Below, in pieces: positions 5,434 to 12,093 of a DNA stretch of 12,093 bases (positions within the stretch are counted from its first letter, which is position 1; every line of letters begins with the position of its first letter). The stretch is from JANFXS01 sp022791155 (GTDB lineage Bacteria; Bacillota; Clostridia; Lachnospirales; Anaerotignaceae), in assembly GCA_949743895.1 (NCBI GenBank), contig CATJUX010000097.1:1-12093 (forward strand). The letters are read 5' to 3'. The translations under genes and the position numbers were made by a program. A model generated the notes under the pieces. The model ran no database searches. It was given only the letters and a program-made list of their open reading frames with translations, and was not told where the DNA came from.

Positions 5434-6215
5434 TTATAAACCTTCTATATATTTATAAATGTCTTCCATAAACATTGTTTTAATCCCATTTTCGTTGACG
5501 GCGCTCACCATGCCATCAATCACGTTTCTTATTCCGTCATTCCCTTTATACGAAATTTTTTCTATGCTTTCAGCTGTGAGATTGTTCCATTCCTCTCTCG
5601 ACAGCTTGTCTTTTATTTCCCTTGTATATTTGAAATATGGCGTGTTAAGCATAAGGTGCATCGGGTGTATGTTTATGACCTTAAGCCCTGGTGACAAAAA
5701 TGCTTCTTTGATATTGTCAAAATTTAGTTCATCATTATTCAGTATATACGCTCCATCTTCAAAAAAAATCGGAAATTCAACAATATTGTTTCTGTGTAAA
5801 TATGGCGGTATGTTGTCCAGAAGCGTACACACATTGCTTTCAAACTTTATTCCCTTGTTTATAAGGGCCTCAACGGTGTCATTTACAGAATAATATCTGT
5901 GTCCGCGATACCCCCCCCCCACGTATCCGGAACCAGTTTAAGGCAAAAGTCTATAATCTCTTTATAGCCATTGCCCTGACTGCTGTCAGGCATAAAATTG
6001 GGGTGAATCCCCGCTTTTATTCTTTTGGTTTCAATGGCGTTTTGAGCAACAGCGCTTTTGTGTGTCAAAAACATTGTGAGAGGTATTTTGTTTTTTTCAA
6101 AAAATTCTATTGTTTTTTCTATGGCATATTCTGAAGCCCAGTCAACATCGCTTGTGAAACAGAATATGGTCTCGTTTTCTATAATCTTTCTAAATTTTCT
6201 AAGCTTCTCAATCAT
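5434..6215 (-). pseudogene. WbmS-type polysaccharide deacetylase, frameshifted at a G10 tract
   Basis: Two overlapping frames together encode one protein of the polysaccharide deacetylase WbmS type, found in O-antigen and capsule clusters. The N-terminal part (6215 down to the tract) has FTSDVDWASE (Asp23, Asp25) and AGIHPNFMPDSSQGN (His71). The C-terminal part (from the tract to 5434) continues YRGHRYYSVNDTVEALINKG and ends FMEDIYKYIEGL. The break is exactly at ten G on the coding strand (5920-5911). With 10 G translation runs into ADTDIIL-stop; 8 or 11 G would give one ORF of 259 or 260 residues. The start ATG overlaps the acyltransferase stop (ATGA), so the genes are translationally coupled. 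It may be a phase-variable gene in its OFF state, a recent mutation, or a homopolymer error. Both halves look intact, arguing against old decay. Confidence 0.75.
5911..5920 (-). repeat. Poly-G (G10) tract inside the WbmS-type gene
   Basis: Ten consecutive C on the plus strand, G10 on the coding strand, preceded by ACGT and followed by TATCGCGG. It is the longest G/C homopolymer in the window and coincides with the reading-frame break. Tracts of this kind are classic sites of slipped-strand mispairing. Confidence 0.85.
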
Positions 6216-6907
6216 TTTTCTCTCTCCCTTGCCGGCGTTCCCAGCACAAGTGCATTTTCACGCACATTTTTTGTGACAACAGAATTTGCTCCAACTATGG
6301 AATTTTCACCTATCTCAACAGAAGGAAGTATAACAGCGCTTGCACCTATCTTGCAGCCTTTTCTAAGCACAATTTTATTGTTTGTTGGCTGATCGCCGCT
6401 TATGCGCATGCCGTTGTCATTTGCCGATGAAACTGCAACGCCAATAAAAACGTCATCCTCAATCACCGTGTTTGATGTAATATGCGTGACATCTATTATC
6501 TTCACATTTTTGCCTATTGTGACATGATGATTGCATGTGACAAGCCTTGCTATAACAGTGTTGTCGCCAACCGAACAGCCCTCTCTTAAAGAAGCCAAGT
6601 CGCATATAAGAACATTGTTTCCTATATGACAGTCTGCATATATAACTGCTGAAGCGCCTATGACAGTTTTGTTTCCAATTGTCACAGGCGGGAGATTTTC
6701 CTCTATTTTGCTTATCAATATTCCAGCCGCCTTTGGCGGGCGGCCAATGACAGCATGATCAAAAATTTCGCAGTCATCTCCAATTTCAGTTCCGTCATAA
6801 ATCACAGCAAAATGGTGAATTTTGACGTTGCTTCCAATTTTGCAGCCTTCTCCAATAATGGCTGTATGTGCTATGTCACAATTGCTGCCAACCTGATAAC
6901 TACTCAT
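6212..6907 (-). CDS. Left-handed beta-helix acyltransferase (hexapeptide repeat)
   Basis: A 231-residue acyltransferase built almost entirely of hexapeptide repeats ([LIV]-G-x4), for example IGEGCKIGSNVKIHHF and IGDDCEIFDHAVIG. These fold into a trimeric left-handed beta-helix using acyl-CoA. The middle contains VTCNHHVTIG, with candidate catalytic histidines, and the C-terminus carries the usual IVGANSVVTKNV then LGTPAR ending. Relatives acetylate sugar amines or hydroxyls on nucleotide sugars or glycans (WbpD/PglD-like and others); which one is not resolvable here. ATG 6907 has AAAGGGGG 7 nt upstream. It starts 19 bp after the heparinase-like gene and overlaps the next gene by 4 bp (ATGA). 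Confidence 0.88.
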   Translation of the reverse strand: MSSYQVGSNCDIAHTAIIGEGCKIGSNVKIHHFAVIYDGTEIGDDCEIFDHAVIGRPPKAAGILISKIEENLPPVTIGNKTVIGASAVIYADCHIGNNVLICDLASLREGCSVGDNTVIARLVTCNHHVTIGKNVKIIDVTHITSNTVIEDDVFIGVAVSSANDNGMRISGDQPTNNKIVLRKGCKIGASAVILPSVEIGENSIVGANSVVTKNVRENALVLGTPAREREK

Positions 6908-9019
6908 AAAATTCCCCCTTTGGCAATTAATATATTTCTATTGCCGGAAAGTTCCAATATTCGTTGTCTTTTTCCCTTGTGCGAAGATAATATGCAACAG
7001 AATATTTACCCGGCAAATTAAACTCATATTCCATATTGTTGTCATTTTTTGACAAAAACGAGTCAAAATAAACGCCGTTTCTGTATACATACCATTTCAC
7101 TGACATATCAAGCGAATATTTACAGTCTATAATAAATCTATATCTGTTTTTTCCTATTTTATCATATATATGTCCATTATGCAAAAGATTAATATACGGA
7201 TATTCATTTGTCTTGTTGAGCCACCCTGTCTTGGCATCATATTCCACAATAGCCACAACAGCATGCTTCATATGTTCAAAACTATTTTTTATATATGCTC
7301 TCACAATATAACGCCCATGTTTAATGCTGTCGAAGTCGCATTCGGCAGTATTTTTGCTTCCTGAATTAATTTTTTTAACGGCAGCGCCGCTGTCAAAGTC
7401 GATTATATACCAGCTATATCTGAAACCGTTTCCTATGCAATTATTAACAAATTGAAACACACTTCCATTTTGAGAAACAAAAATATTGTCTGTATTAATT
7501 CTTTTTCTCTCTCTCAAATTTATAATATGAAAGCTGTCCGATACAAAAGTGAAAAAATAGTCATTGCTGTCAAAGTTAAAGTTTTTCAAGTTTTCCACAT
7601 TTCCAAATTTGTCTTCTATAGTAATCAATGTGACAAAGTTGACATCGCTGCCCTTTACATCAAACTTTGCTGTATAAACAGAACTTACATCATTCGTTTT
7701 TTTTGAAATATATCCATATTTCTCTTTATCAAAATCGCCTTTTATGATCTCAAGCTTTGTATTAGCCGAAAGCTGTTTTATTCTTACATTATATTTTGTT
7801 TCCAATAGCGAGAACAGAACTTCACAGTCGCTGTGTTTCAAGACTTCCATATATCCAGATGTATGAAAAAGCTGTGAATATATATGTTCATTGTCACTTT
7901 TTATATTATCATATATAAGTATGGCGTCTCCCATGTTATAGAAATATCTGTCCATAAATATGCCGGCATACATATCGTTAAATCCAGCAGCATACTCATA
8001 TCCATCAAATTTTCCCCAGCCAAATATGCCAACCTTTCCGCTGTTTTCATCTGTAGGCGAGTATGACCGGCCATCGGCTATGACAGTGTTGTGGGCTCCT
8101 GACGAAACAAAATAGTCTCTATATCTGTTGCCAAATGTATAGTTATAGAAACCACTGTCATCAAAAATGTCTTTTCCTTTGGAATAGAGCATGAATGAAT
8201 TGTCATCAGAATGTTTGTGAGTTTTGGAAAGGTATCCAGATTTGAACATCATCCATGTTGAATTTTCATAGTCTTCTTTATCCCAACTGTTGTGGCTTAT
8301 ATAGTATCCTGAACATGGATAAAAAGCCGAAGTCTCTTTCGGCCTGTCCCCTTCTTCTCCCAACGTGCAGGCATAGATATATTCACTGTCATCAAAGTGC
8401 AGCGGTCTTTCCGTTAAAGAGCTTGTATAATTTTTGTTTGCGGAAGCTTCGTAAGAGCTGTCGCCTGTAGCTGCAAGCGCTCCATTGGGCTTTGTCATAT
8501 ATGTTAAAAATCTGATTGATTTTTTTACTACATCGTTATAAATCTCATAGCCAAAATCGTCTCCAAGCTGTGTTAGAAAGTCGCAAATTATTTTCAGCAC
8601 AGTTACAACGCCAATATGATAGCTTGTCGAGTTCTCAACATGGATACATTCAATGCTGAAAGCAAAATCAACCTGTTTTTTAAGACGTTTTTCAGCCGTT
8701 AAAATCCATTCTGCACTCTTGTCGCTGTTCAAAATATAAGCTATATATAACAGCGCCCTGTCCTGAAAAATTCCATGATTGTGGTTTTTTGTGTATTTGC
8801 TTTCATCTGAAAGGAATTCGCCATGAATTTCTAAAAGCTCAAATATCAATTTTTTTGTACTATCGCTCAGACAATGTTCCTTTTCAGCAACCAAAGCATA
8901 ATATATCAAACTTTCTGCCCTTATGGCCGCTCCATGATCATTCCACACCATAGCGTTTGTTCTTATTCTTTCATCGTCATTGCGATACTCATTCCAGCTT
9001 AAAATAAATTTCTCTGCTC

Positions 9020-9037
9020 TTTGGAGGTACCTCCAAA
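9020..9037. repeat. Perfect 18-bp palindrome beside the G8 tract
   Basis: TTTGGAGGTACCTCCAAA is its own reverse complement. With the adjacent G8 tract and CCCCCG/CGGGGG hairpin it forms a GC-rich, ~45-bp structured patch (about 9020-9064) within an AT-rich gene. The patch sits where related proteins appear to have only a short loop between KAYETG and YLQRAEKF. It may be a small palindromic repeat inserted in the coding sequence. Confidence 0.5.
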
Positions 9038-9038
9038 T

Positions 9039-9046
9039 CCCCCCCC
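9039..9046 (-). repeat. Poly-G (G8) tract at the heparinase-like frame break
   Basis: Eight C on the plus strand, G8 on the coding strand. On the coding strand the tract ends a hairpin, CCCCCG-TAGGAGT-CGGGGG, and is followed by a perfect 18-bp palindrome. It is the second G-homopolymer frame break in the operon. Confidence 0.8.
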
Positions 9047-9366
9047 GACTCCTACGGGGGTGTCTGAACATAAGCCTGTCTCATAAGCCTTAACCAAATA
9101 TACAACCGGATAAAGACCCTGCAAAAAAAGCTGAAATGTGCCGCTTGCTTCAGAAAACTTTATATTCCAGTCTAAATTGTTAATGTCGTATTCCGCAGAT
9201 TTTATAGTATGCACTGACGTAAGACGGTTTTTCATAAGTCCGTCAGCAATTTTTATAATTTCACTTTCGCTATTTGGAAACGAAAAGTTTGAATTAAACT
9301 GCTCTCTTGTTATGCCAAAACTTTTTTCATATTTCAATCGCATTCACCTCATAATAGACAGTAGCA

Positions 9367-10197
9367 TTATAAAAATCCATGTTCCTTAAGAAGAATTTCG
9401 GCACTTGTAAATTCAAAATGTTTCAATATATATTCAAGCTTAGATTTGCATGTGTTTATGCCGTAGTAGTGTATTAAAGCATCTCGTGGTTTCAAATTCA
9501 GCCGCGGCTGTTTTGGATCTATCTCTCGTGGATGCAGATAAAAAACATTCTCTTTTCCTCCATTGTTTATTATGCCGGCAAAAGCCTTGATGAACCACCG
9601 CGGCATTGCCCTGAAATAAAATCCGCCCGAAAACGGAACATTCATAAACACCTTCAGCGTTGACGGAGGAATTTCAACTATACATTTATGATCATTAAAA
9701 ACATGTTTTTTTATAAAACGTGGAGCATTTGGTATTCCATAAAGAAAGTTTTTTGTAGGAAATATGCTTGAATCATATTTAAATCCCTCATCTGCAAGAA
9801 TCTCCAAAGCCCAAAGTGATTTTTCTGTTATCGACCATGACGGCGCTCTGTATCCCTTCACTTCAGCGCCTATAATGTCCTCAAGAATGCATTTGGATTT
9901 GTGTATATCCTCTCTAAATTCTTTCTGACTTTGTTTGTATATAAGCTGATGACCATATCCATGGCTTGCAACTTCATGCCCGCTGTCAAATATTTTCTTC
10001 ACAAGACCCGGATGACTTTCAGCCACAAACCCAAGAATAAAGAAAGTTGCCTTGGCATTATATTTCTCAAAAAGCTCCAAATATACATCCGTGTTCGCTT
10101 CCACAGTTGATATTACATTTTTGTCGTTTTGAAACAGTCCTTCTTCATAGTTGGCATGAAACCAATCTTCAGTATCTATAGTAAAAATATTTTTCAT
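9367..10197 (-). CDS. NodB-type polysaccharide deacetylase with DUF3473-like C-terminus
   Basis: A 276-residue carbohydrate esterase family 4 enzyme, expected to remove N-acetyl groups from a glycan or lipid-linked intermediate. Visible motifs are TIDTED (6-11, metal and catalytic Asp), SHGYGH (His79, His83 metal ligands), RAPSWS (117-122) and the C-terminal HPREID (His222). The overall form (TIDTEDWFH start; PRLNLKPRDALIHYYG near the end) resembles the subfamily found beside exosortase/PEP-CTERM exopolysaccharide loci, but no exosortase is visible and the same form occurs in other glycan clusters. No signal peptide is present, so a cytoplasmic site is likely. ATG 10197 has AGGAG with ~7-nt spacing. 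It lies 9 bp after the GNAT gene. Confidence 0.9.
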   Translation of the reverse strand: MKNIFTIDTEDWFHANYEEGLFQNDKNVISTVEANTDVYLELFEKYNAKATFFILGFVAESHPGLVKKIFDSGHEVASHGYGHQLIYKQSQKEFREDIHKSKCILEDIIGAEVKGYRAPSWSITEKSLWALEILADEGFKYDSSIFPTKNFLYGIPNAPRFIKKHVFNDHKCIVEIPPSTLKVFMNVPFSGGFYFRAMPRWFIKAFAGIINNGGKENVFYLHPREIDPKQPRLNLKPRDALIHYYGINTCKSKLEYILKHFEFTSAEILLKEHGFL

Positions 10198-10206
10198 ACA
10201 CTTCTC

Positions 10207-11271
10207 CTAAATAACGTCATAATCTCCCATCGTGAAAAACCAGTTGTCAAACTTTTCAAGTCCTCTATTTTTTAAATCATCATTGAACACTCTAAGTATT
10301 GCTCTAAACGGCTGCGGCTCCAGCTTTTCCGGGCACACAAAAAATCCTCTGCTTTTAAGAATTTTGGCTTCCTCAACATTGTTTTTCATGAGGCAGCCAC
10401 AAAGCCCAGCTCCATTTTTATAAAAATTATATAGCATAAAATCAAGCAGATGTTTGGCCTCATCACCATGCCCCTCTGCATAAAAAAAGTCAACAACCAT
10501 TCCGCAAGTCATGTCGGCCACATTTGTCATTCGCCCAACAATCACAGCCACAGGCTTGCCGTTTGAAACCACAGTGTAAATGTGATATTTCCTTATCGGC
10601 ATATCAATATAACGCCATCTAAAAAATTTGCTGTCCCGTATAACCCAGATTTTATATTTGTCCTTTATTTCTTCCCATAATTCGTCTATCAAATTCAAGT
10701 TGTTGCTGTTTATTTTCTGAATTTCATACAAACTTTTCTTTTTCCGCGGCCTGAAAAGCACATTGGCCGGTTTGGCCAGTGTGCTCATTGCATGTGATTT
10801 AATCTTTTCAGCAACGATTGTTGATGGTTTTATGGGCCTCAGCCAAAGCGGCACATTTCCTATGTCAGCAAAATTCAGCTTTTTTATAAACCCTGGATAT
10901 GAATTCTGGTTTGGCATTGAATAACAAAAGTTATATCCTCTTTCAGCAGAATCGCTATAAACAAGCTCGGCCAATCCAGTAAATATTCCCTGTCCTCTAT
11001 ATTTGTCGCGCGTGAGCGTGTTGAGCGAAAGCACAGCCGGAATGTCCTCACTCTCAATTCTGAACCTTGCCGGATTGACAACATATTGCCCTGCAAGCGT
11101 GTCATCTTCATTGTCCCTTGCCAGCCTGATGACAGCGTCACCCGATGGATTCTCAAAATATTCATGGTTCACAAATTTTTTGTTTGAAATTTCTATATCA
11201 CCGTAATATTCCTTTGTCATTTCTATAACGTCGTTCAAATCATCCATTTTGAAACAACTTTCATGCCACAT
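10207..11271 (-). CDS. GNAT-fold acetyltransferase-like protein of the glycan operon
   Basis: A 354-residue protein with a GNAT acyl-CoA loop, LTRDKYRGQGIFTGL (Arg92-Gly-Gln-Gly95), in its first ~140 residues. A second, GNAT-like half follows (YHIYTVVSNGKPVAVIVGRM, then a helix and NVEEAKILKSRGFF). Such duplicated-GNAT proteins occur in polysaccharide clusters and are likely to acylate a sugar or add an amino-acyl group; the FemAB-like fold is an alternative description. The chosen ATG (11269-11271) has AGGAG 9 nt upstream; the in-frame TTG at 11280 directly abuts the AGGAG and is unlikely. It follows the transporter gene by 12 bp. The substrate is not determinable. Confidence 0.8.
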   Translation of the reverse strand: MWHESCFKMDDLNDVIEMTKEYYGDIEISNKKFVNHEYFENPSGDAVIRLARDNEDDTLAGQYVVNPARFRIESEDIPAVLSLNTLTRDKYRGQGIFTGLAELVYSDSAERGYNFCYSMPNQNSYPGFIKKLNFADIGNVPLWLRPIKPSTIVAEKIKSHAMSTLAKPANVLFRPRKKKSLYEIQKINSNNLNLIDELWEEIKDKYKIWVIRDSKFFRWRYIDMPIRKYHIYTVVSNGKPVAVIVGRMTNVADMTCGMVVDFFYAEGHGDEAKHLLDFMLYNFYKNGAGLCGCLMKNNVEEAKILKSRGFFVCPEKLEPQPFRAILRVFNDDLKNRGLEKFDNWFFTMGDYDVI

Positions 11272-11283
11272 AGCTCTCAACTC

Positions 11284-11628
11284 CTATCTTGTTGTGACAA
11301 ACACGCCAACACAAACCAAAGCAGCCCCGATATATTTTGTCAAAGTCACTTCTTCTTTGAATATAAAAGATGATATAATCATAACAATGGGAATGGCCAA
11401 CGACTGTATTGGATATACAACACTGATTTTTGAACGGTTTAATATATACACCCATAAGAGCGTTGTGCAGCCATACACTGCCAAAGCCAGCAAAATCGTG
11501 GGTGTGAACATGAGTTTGATGACATCAGTCAAGCTTGAAAGCTCTTTTCCTGCTGAACCCAATTTGAACAAAACTTGCCCAACAACAAGTGCAAAAGTGT
11601 TTATGAACGCCAAAAAAATTGAACTCAT
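11284..11628 (-). CDS. Small EamA/SMR-type membrane transporter (4 TM)
   Basis: A 114-residue protein with four hydrophobic segments (about 2-24, 38-60, 66-88, 92-112). It has the DMT-superfamily half-repeat signature VVYPIQSLAIPIVMIIS..FKEEVTLTKYIGAALVCVGV. Its size and position suit an ArnE/F-like subunit that moves a lipid-linked sugar across the membrane, perhaps as a homodimer. Drug-efflux SMR function is the alternative, less likely within this operon. ATG 11628 overlaps the stop of the DUF2304 gene (ATGA), with AAGGAG/AAGGA just upstream, indicating translational coupling. Confidence 0.8.
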   Translation of the reverse strand: MSSIFLAFINTFALVVGQVLFKLGSAGKELSSLTDVIKLMFTPTILLALAVYGCTTLLWVYILNRSKISVVYPIQSLAIPIVMIISSFIFKEEVTLTKYIGAALVCVGVFVTTR

Positions 11629-11996
11629 ATGTCCTTTTCTCCTTTCTCCATGGCCTCAACATCTCTGAGCCTTTTTTCGAGCAAGGCAACTGTTTGAATT
11701 AGTCTTTTGCTTTTGTCATTGAGTTTTGAAACAATTGCTGTTATAGAAATTAATATCATCAATATGCAAAATATCATTATGGCAAACAATCCATTTGTTG
11801 CTTCAACTATCCCAACCGATTTTGTGAAAAACAAAACAACATCGGGCAGCAACGCCATTATAAAAAGCACAATGCCCGTAAACATCCATAAAAGAGTATA
11901 TTTCAAATTCAACCTATTATTTTTGAGCAGTTTGAGCAAAACAAGAAAATATATAACTATTCCTATAATCAAAGATATTCTAAGCCTTATATTCAC
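11625..11996 (-). CDS. DUF2304 family small membrane protein
   Basis: A 123-residue protein with three predicted membrane segments (RISLIIGIVIYFLVLLKLL; LLWMFTGIVLFIMALLPDVV; LFAIMIFCILMILISITAIV) and a charged C-terminal coiled-coil-like tail (LNDKSKRLIQTVALLEKRLRDVEAMEK). This layout, including LKYTLLWM, is typical of DUF2304 proteins, which usually accompany polyprenyl-phosphate family 2 glycosyltransferases; their role is not established. The start chosen is GTG 11996, because AAGGGG lies 7 nt upstream. The in-frame ATG at 12014 overlaps that Shine-Dalgarno and the end of the preceding gene. Confidence 0.8.
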   Translation of the reverse strand: MNIRLRISLIIGIVIYFLVLLKLLKNNRLNLKYTLLWMFTGIVLFIMALLPDVVLFFTKSVGIVEATNGLFAIMIFCILMILISITAIVSKLNDKSKRLIQTVALLEKRLRDVEAMEKGEKDI

Positions 11997-12000
11997 AACA

Positions 12001-12093
12001 TCACCCCTTAACATTCAAAGTTCTTTTATAAAGCGCTATGGCTATTGAAACTTTTATCATATAATAAACCGACTTAAATGAATGTATAGAGCT
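12001..12093 (-). CDS. C-terminal end of an upstream glycan gene, possibly a family 2 glycosyltransferase (partial)
   Basis: An open frame runs from the window edge to a TGA at 12001-12003, encoding 30 residues that end SIAIALYKRTLNVKG. The stop is 4 bp before the DUF2304 GTG start. The short basic-hydrophobic tail would fit the C-terminus of a family 2 glycosyltransferase, a common partner of DUF2304. The visible sequence is too short to prove the family, and the call leans on gene order. Confidence 0.5.
   Translation of the reverse strand, partial: SSIHSFKSVYYMIKVSIAIALYKRTLNVKG

Larger units (their letters stand above)
6927..9343 (-). pseudogene. Heparinase II/III-like protein, frameshifted at a G8 tract
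   Basis: Two frames join into one product of about 805 residues. The first frame (9343 to ~9000) encodes an N-terminal alpha-helical region ending VVYLVKAYETG. The second continues YLQRAEKFILSWNEY, then a toroid-like helical region with ENSTSYHIGV. A beta-sandwich with KTHKHSDDNSFMLYSKG and DIFDDSGFY follows, the hallmark of the heparinase II/III C-terminal domain. The last ~200 residues add two Ig-like units (HGRYIVRAYI and PGKYSVAYYL), making it longer than many relatives. Such proteins act as polysaccharide lyases or occur as poorly understood members of surface-glycan clusters. With 8 G (9046-9039) the first frame ends after SKEQRNLF; 9 or 6 G would restore the frame. The ATG at 9343 has GAGG only 3 nt away; TTG at codon 3 (9 nt) may be the real start. 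It could be phase-variable OFF or a sequence error. Confidence 0.75.

Noticed and set aside
9367..11271. XrtA/PEP-CTERM exopolysaccharide system
   Set aside because: The deacetylase and GNAT protein resemble members of such loci, but no exosortase, PEP-CTERM substrate or other diagnostic gene is present. The similarity alone is not enough.
1..12093. tRNA, rRNA, CRISPR array, riboswitch
   Set aside because: No tRNA cloverleaf, rRNA segment, regularly spaced direct repeats or recognised riboswitch consensus was seen on either strand.

Overview
The window looks like a chromosomal segment of a motile, low-to-moderate GC Firmicute, probably a member of the Clostridia. This rests on the flagellin N-terminus, the csrA-flagellin gene order, strong AAGGAGG ribosome binding sites, and TTG/GTG starts. 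No 16S, tRNA or other taxonomic marker is present, so the assignment is tentative.

Region 1 (1-3060) is a flagellar regulatory module. On the minus strand csrA (1644-1859) lies directly upstream of a large flagellin gene (1-1498, open at the window edge). The flagellin leader carries a hairpin with GGA motifs in its loop plus a GGA-containing Shine-Dalgarno, the layout of a CsrA translational operator. Upstream of csrA is a ~185-bp segment (1918-2102) bounded by a perfect 26-bp inverted repeat. Each repeat is embedded in a 28-bp site shaped like a tyrosine-recombinase core site: two inverted ~11-bp arms around an identical 6-bp centre. A complete tyrosine recombinase gene (2181-2984, plus strand) starts just beyond the right repeat. 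Inside the segment a sigma-D/FliA-like promoter points toward the recombinase and away from csrA-flagellin. My reading is an invertible promoter switch for csrA and flagellin, captured in the OFF orientation, with its recombinase alongside. The recombinase start codon and Shine-Dalgarno sit in a perfect 14-bp hairpin that should block translation of read-through transcripts.

Region 2 (3061-4565) has a GNAT acetyltransferase with a YoaP-like C-terminal domain, then a ~470-bp non-coding stretch. That stretch holds a hairpin-rich element bounded by a 24/26 inverted repeat (4169-4448) and a further 10-bp inverted repeat.

Region 3 (4566-12093, all minus strand, tightly packed) is part of a surface-polysaccharide or glycan operon. 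In transcription order it encodes: the C-terminal end of an unrecognised protein, possibly a family 2 glycosyltransferase; a DUF2304 membrane protein; a small EamA/SMR-type transporter; a GNAT-fold protein; a NodB-type polysaccharide deacetylase; a heparinase II/III-like protein; a hexapeptide-repeat acyltransferase; a WbmS-type deacetylase; and a family 2 glycosyltransferase. Two of these genes are frameshifted exactly at poly-G tracts: G10 in the WbmS-type gene and G8 in the heparinase-like gene. In an AT-rich operon such tracts suggest slipped-strand phase variation, although homopolymer sequencing error cannot be excluded.

Together the window may describe a cell-surface variation locus: DNA inversion for the flagellar filament and its regulator, poly-G slippage for the glycan, and CsrA acting after transcription on flagellin.
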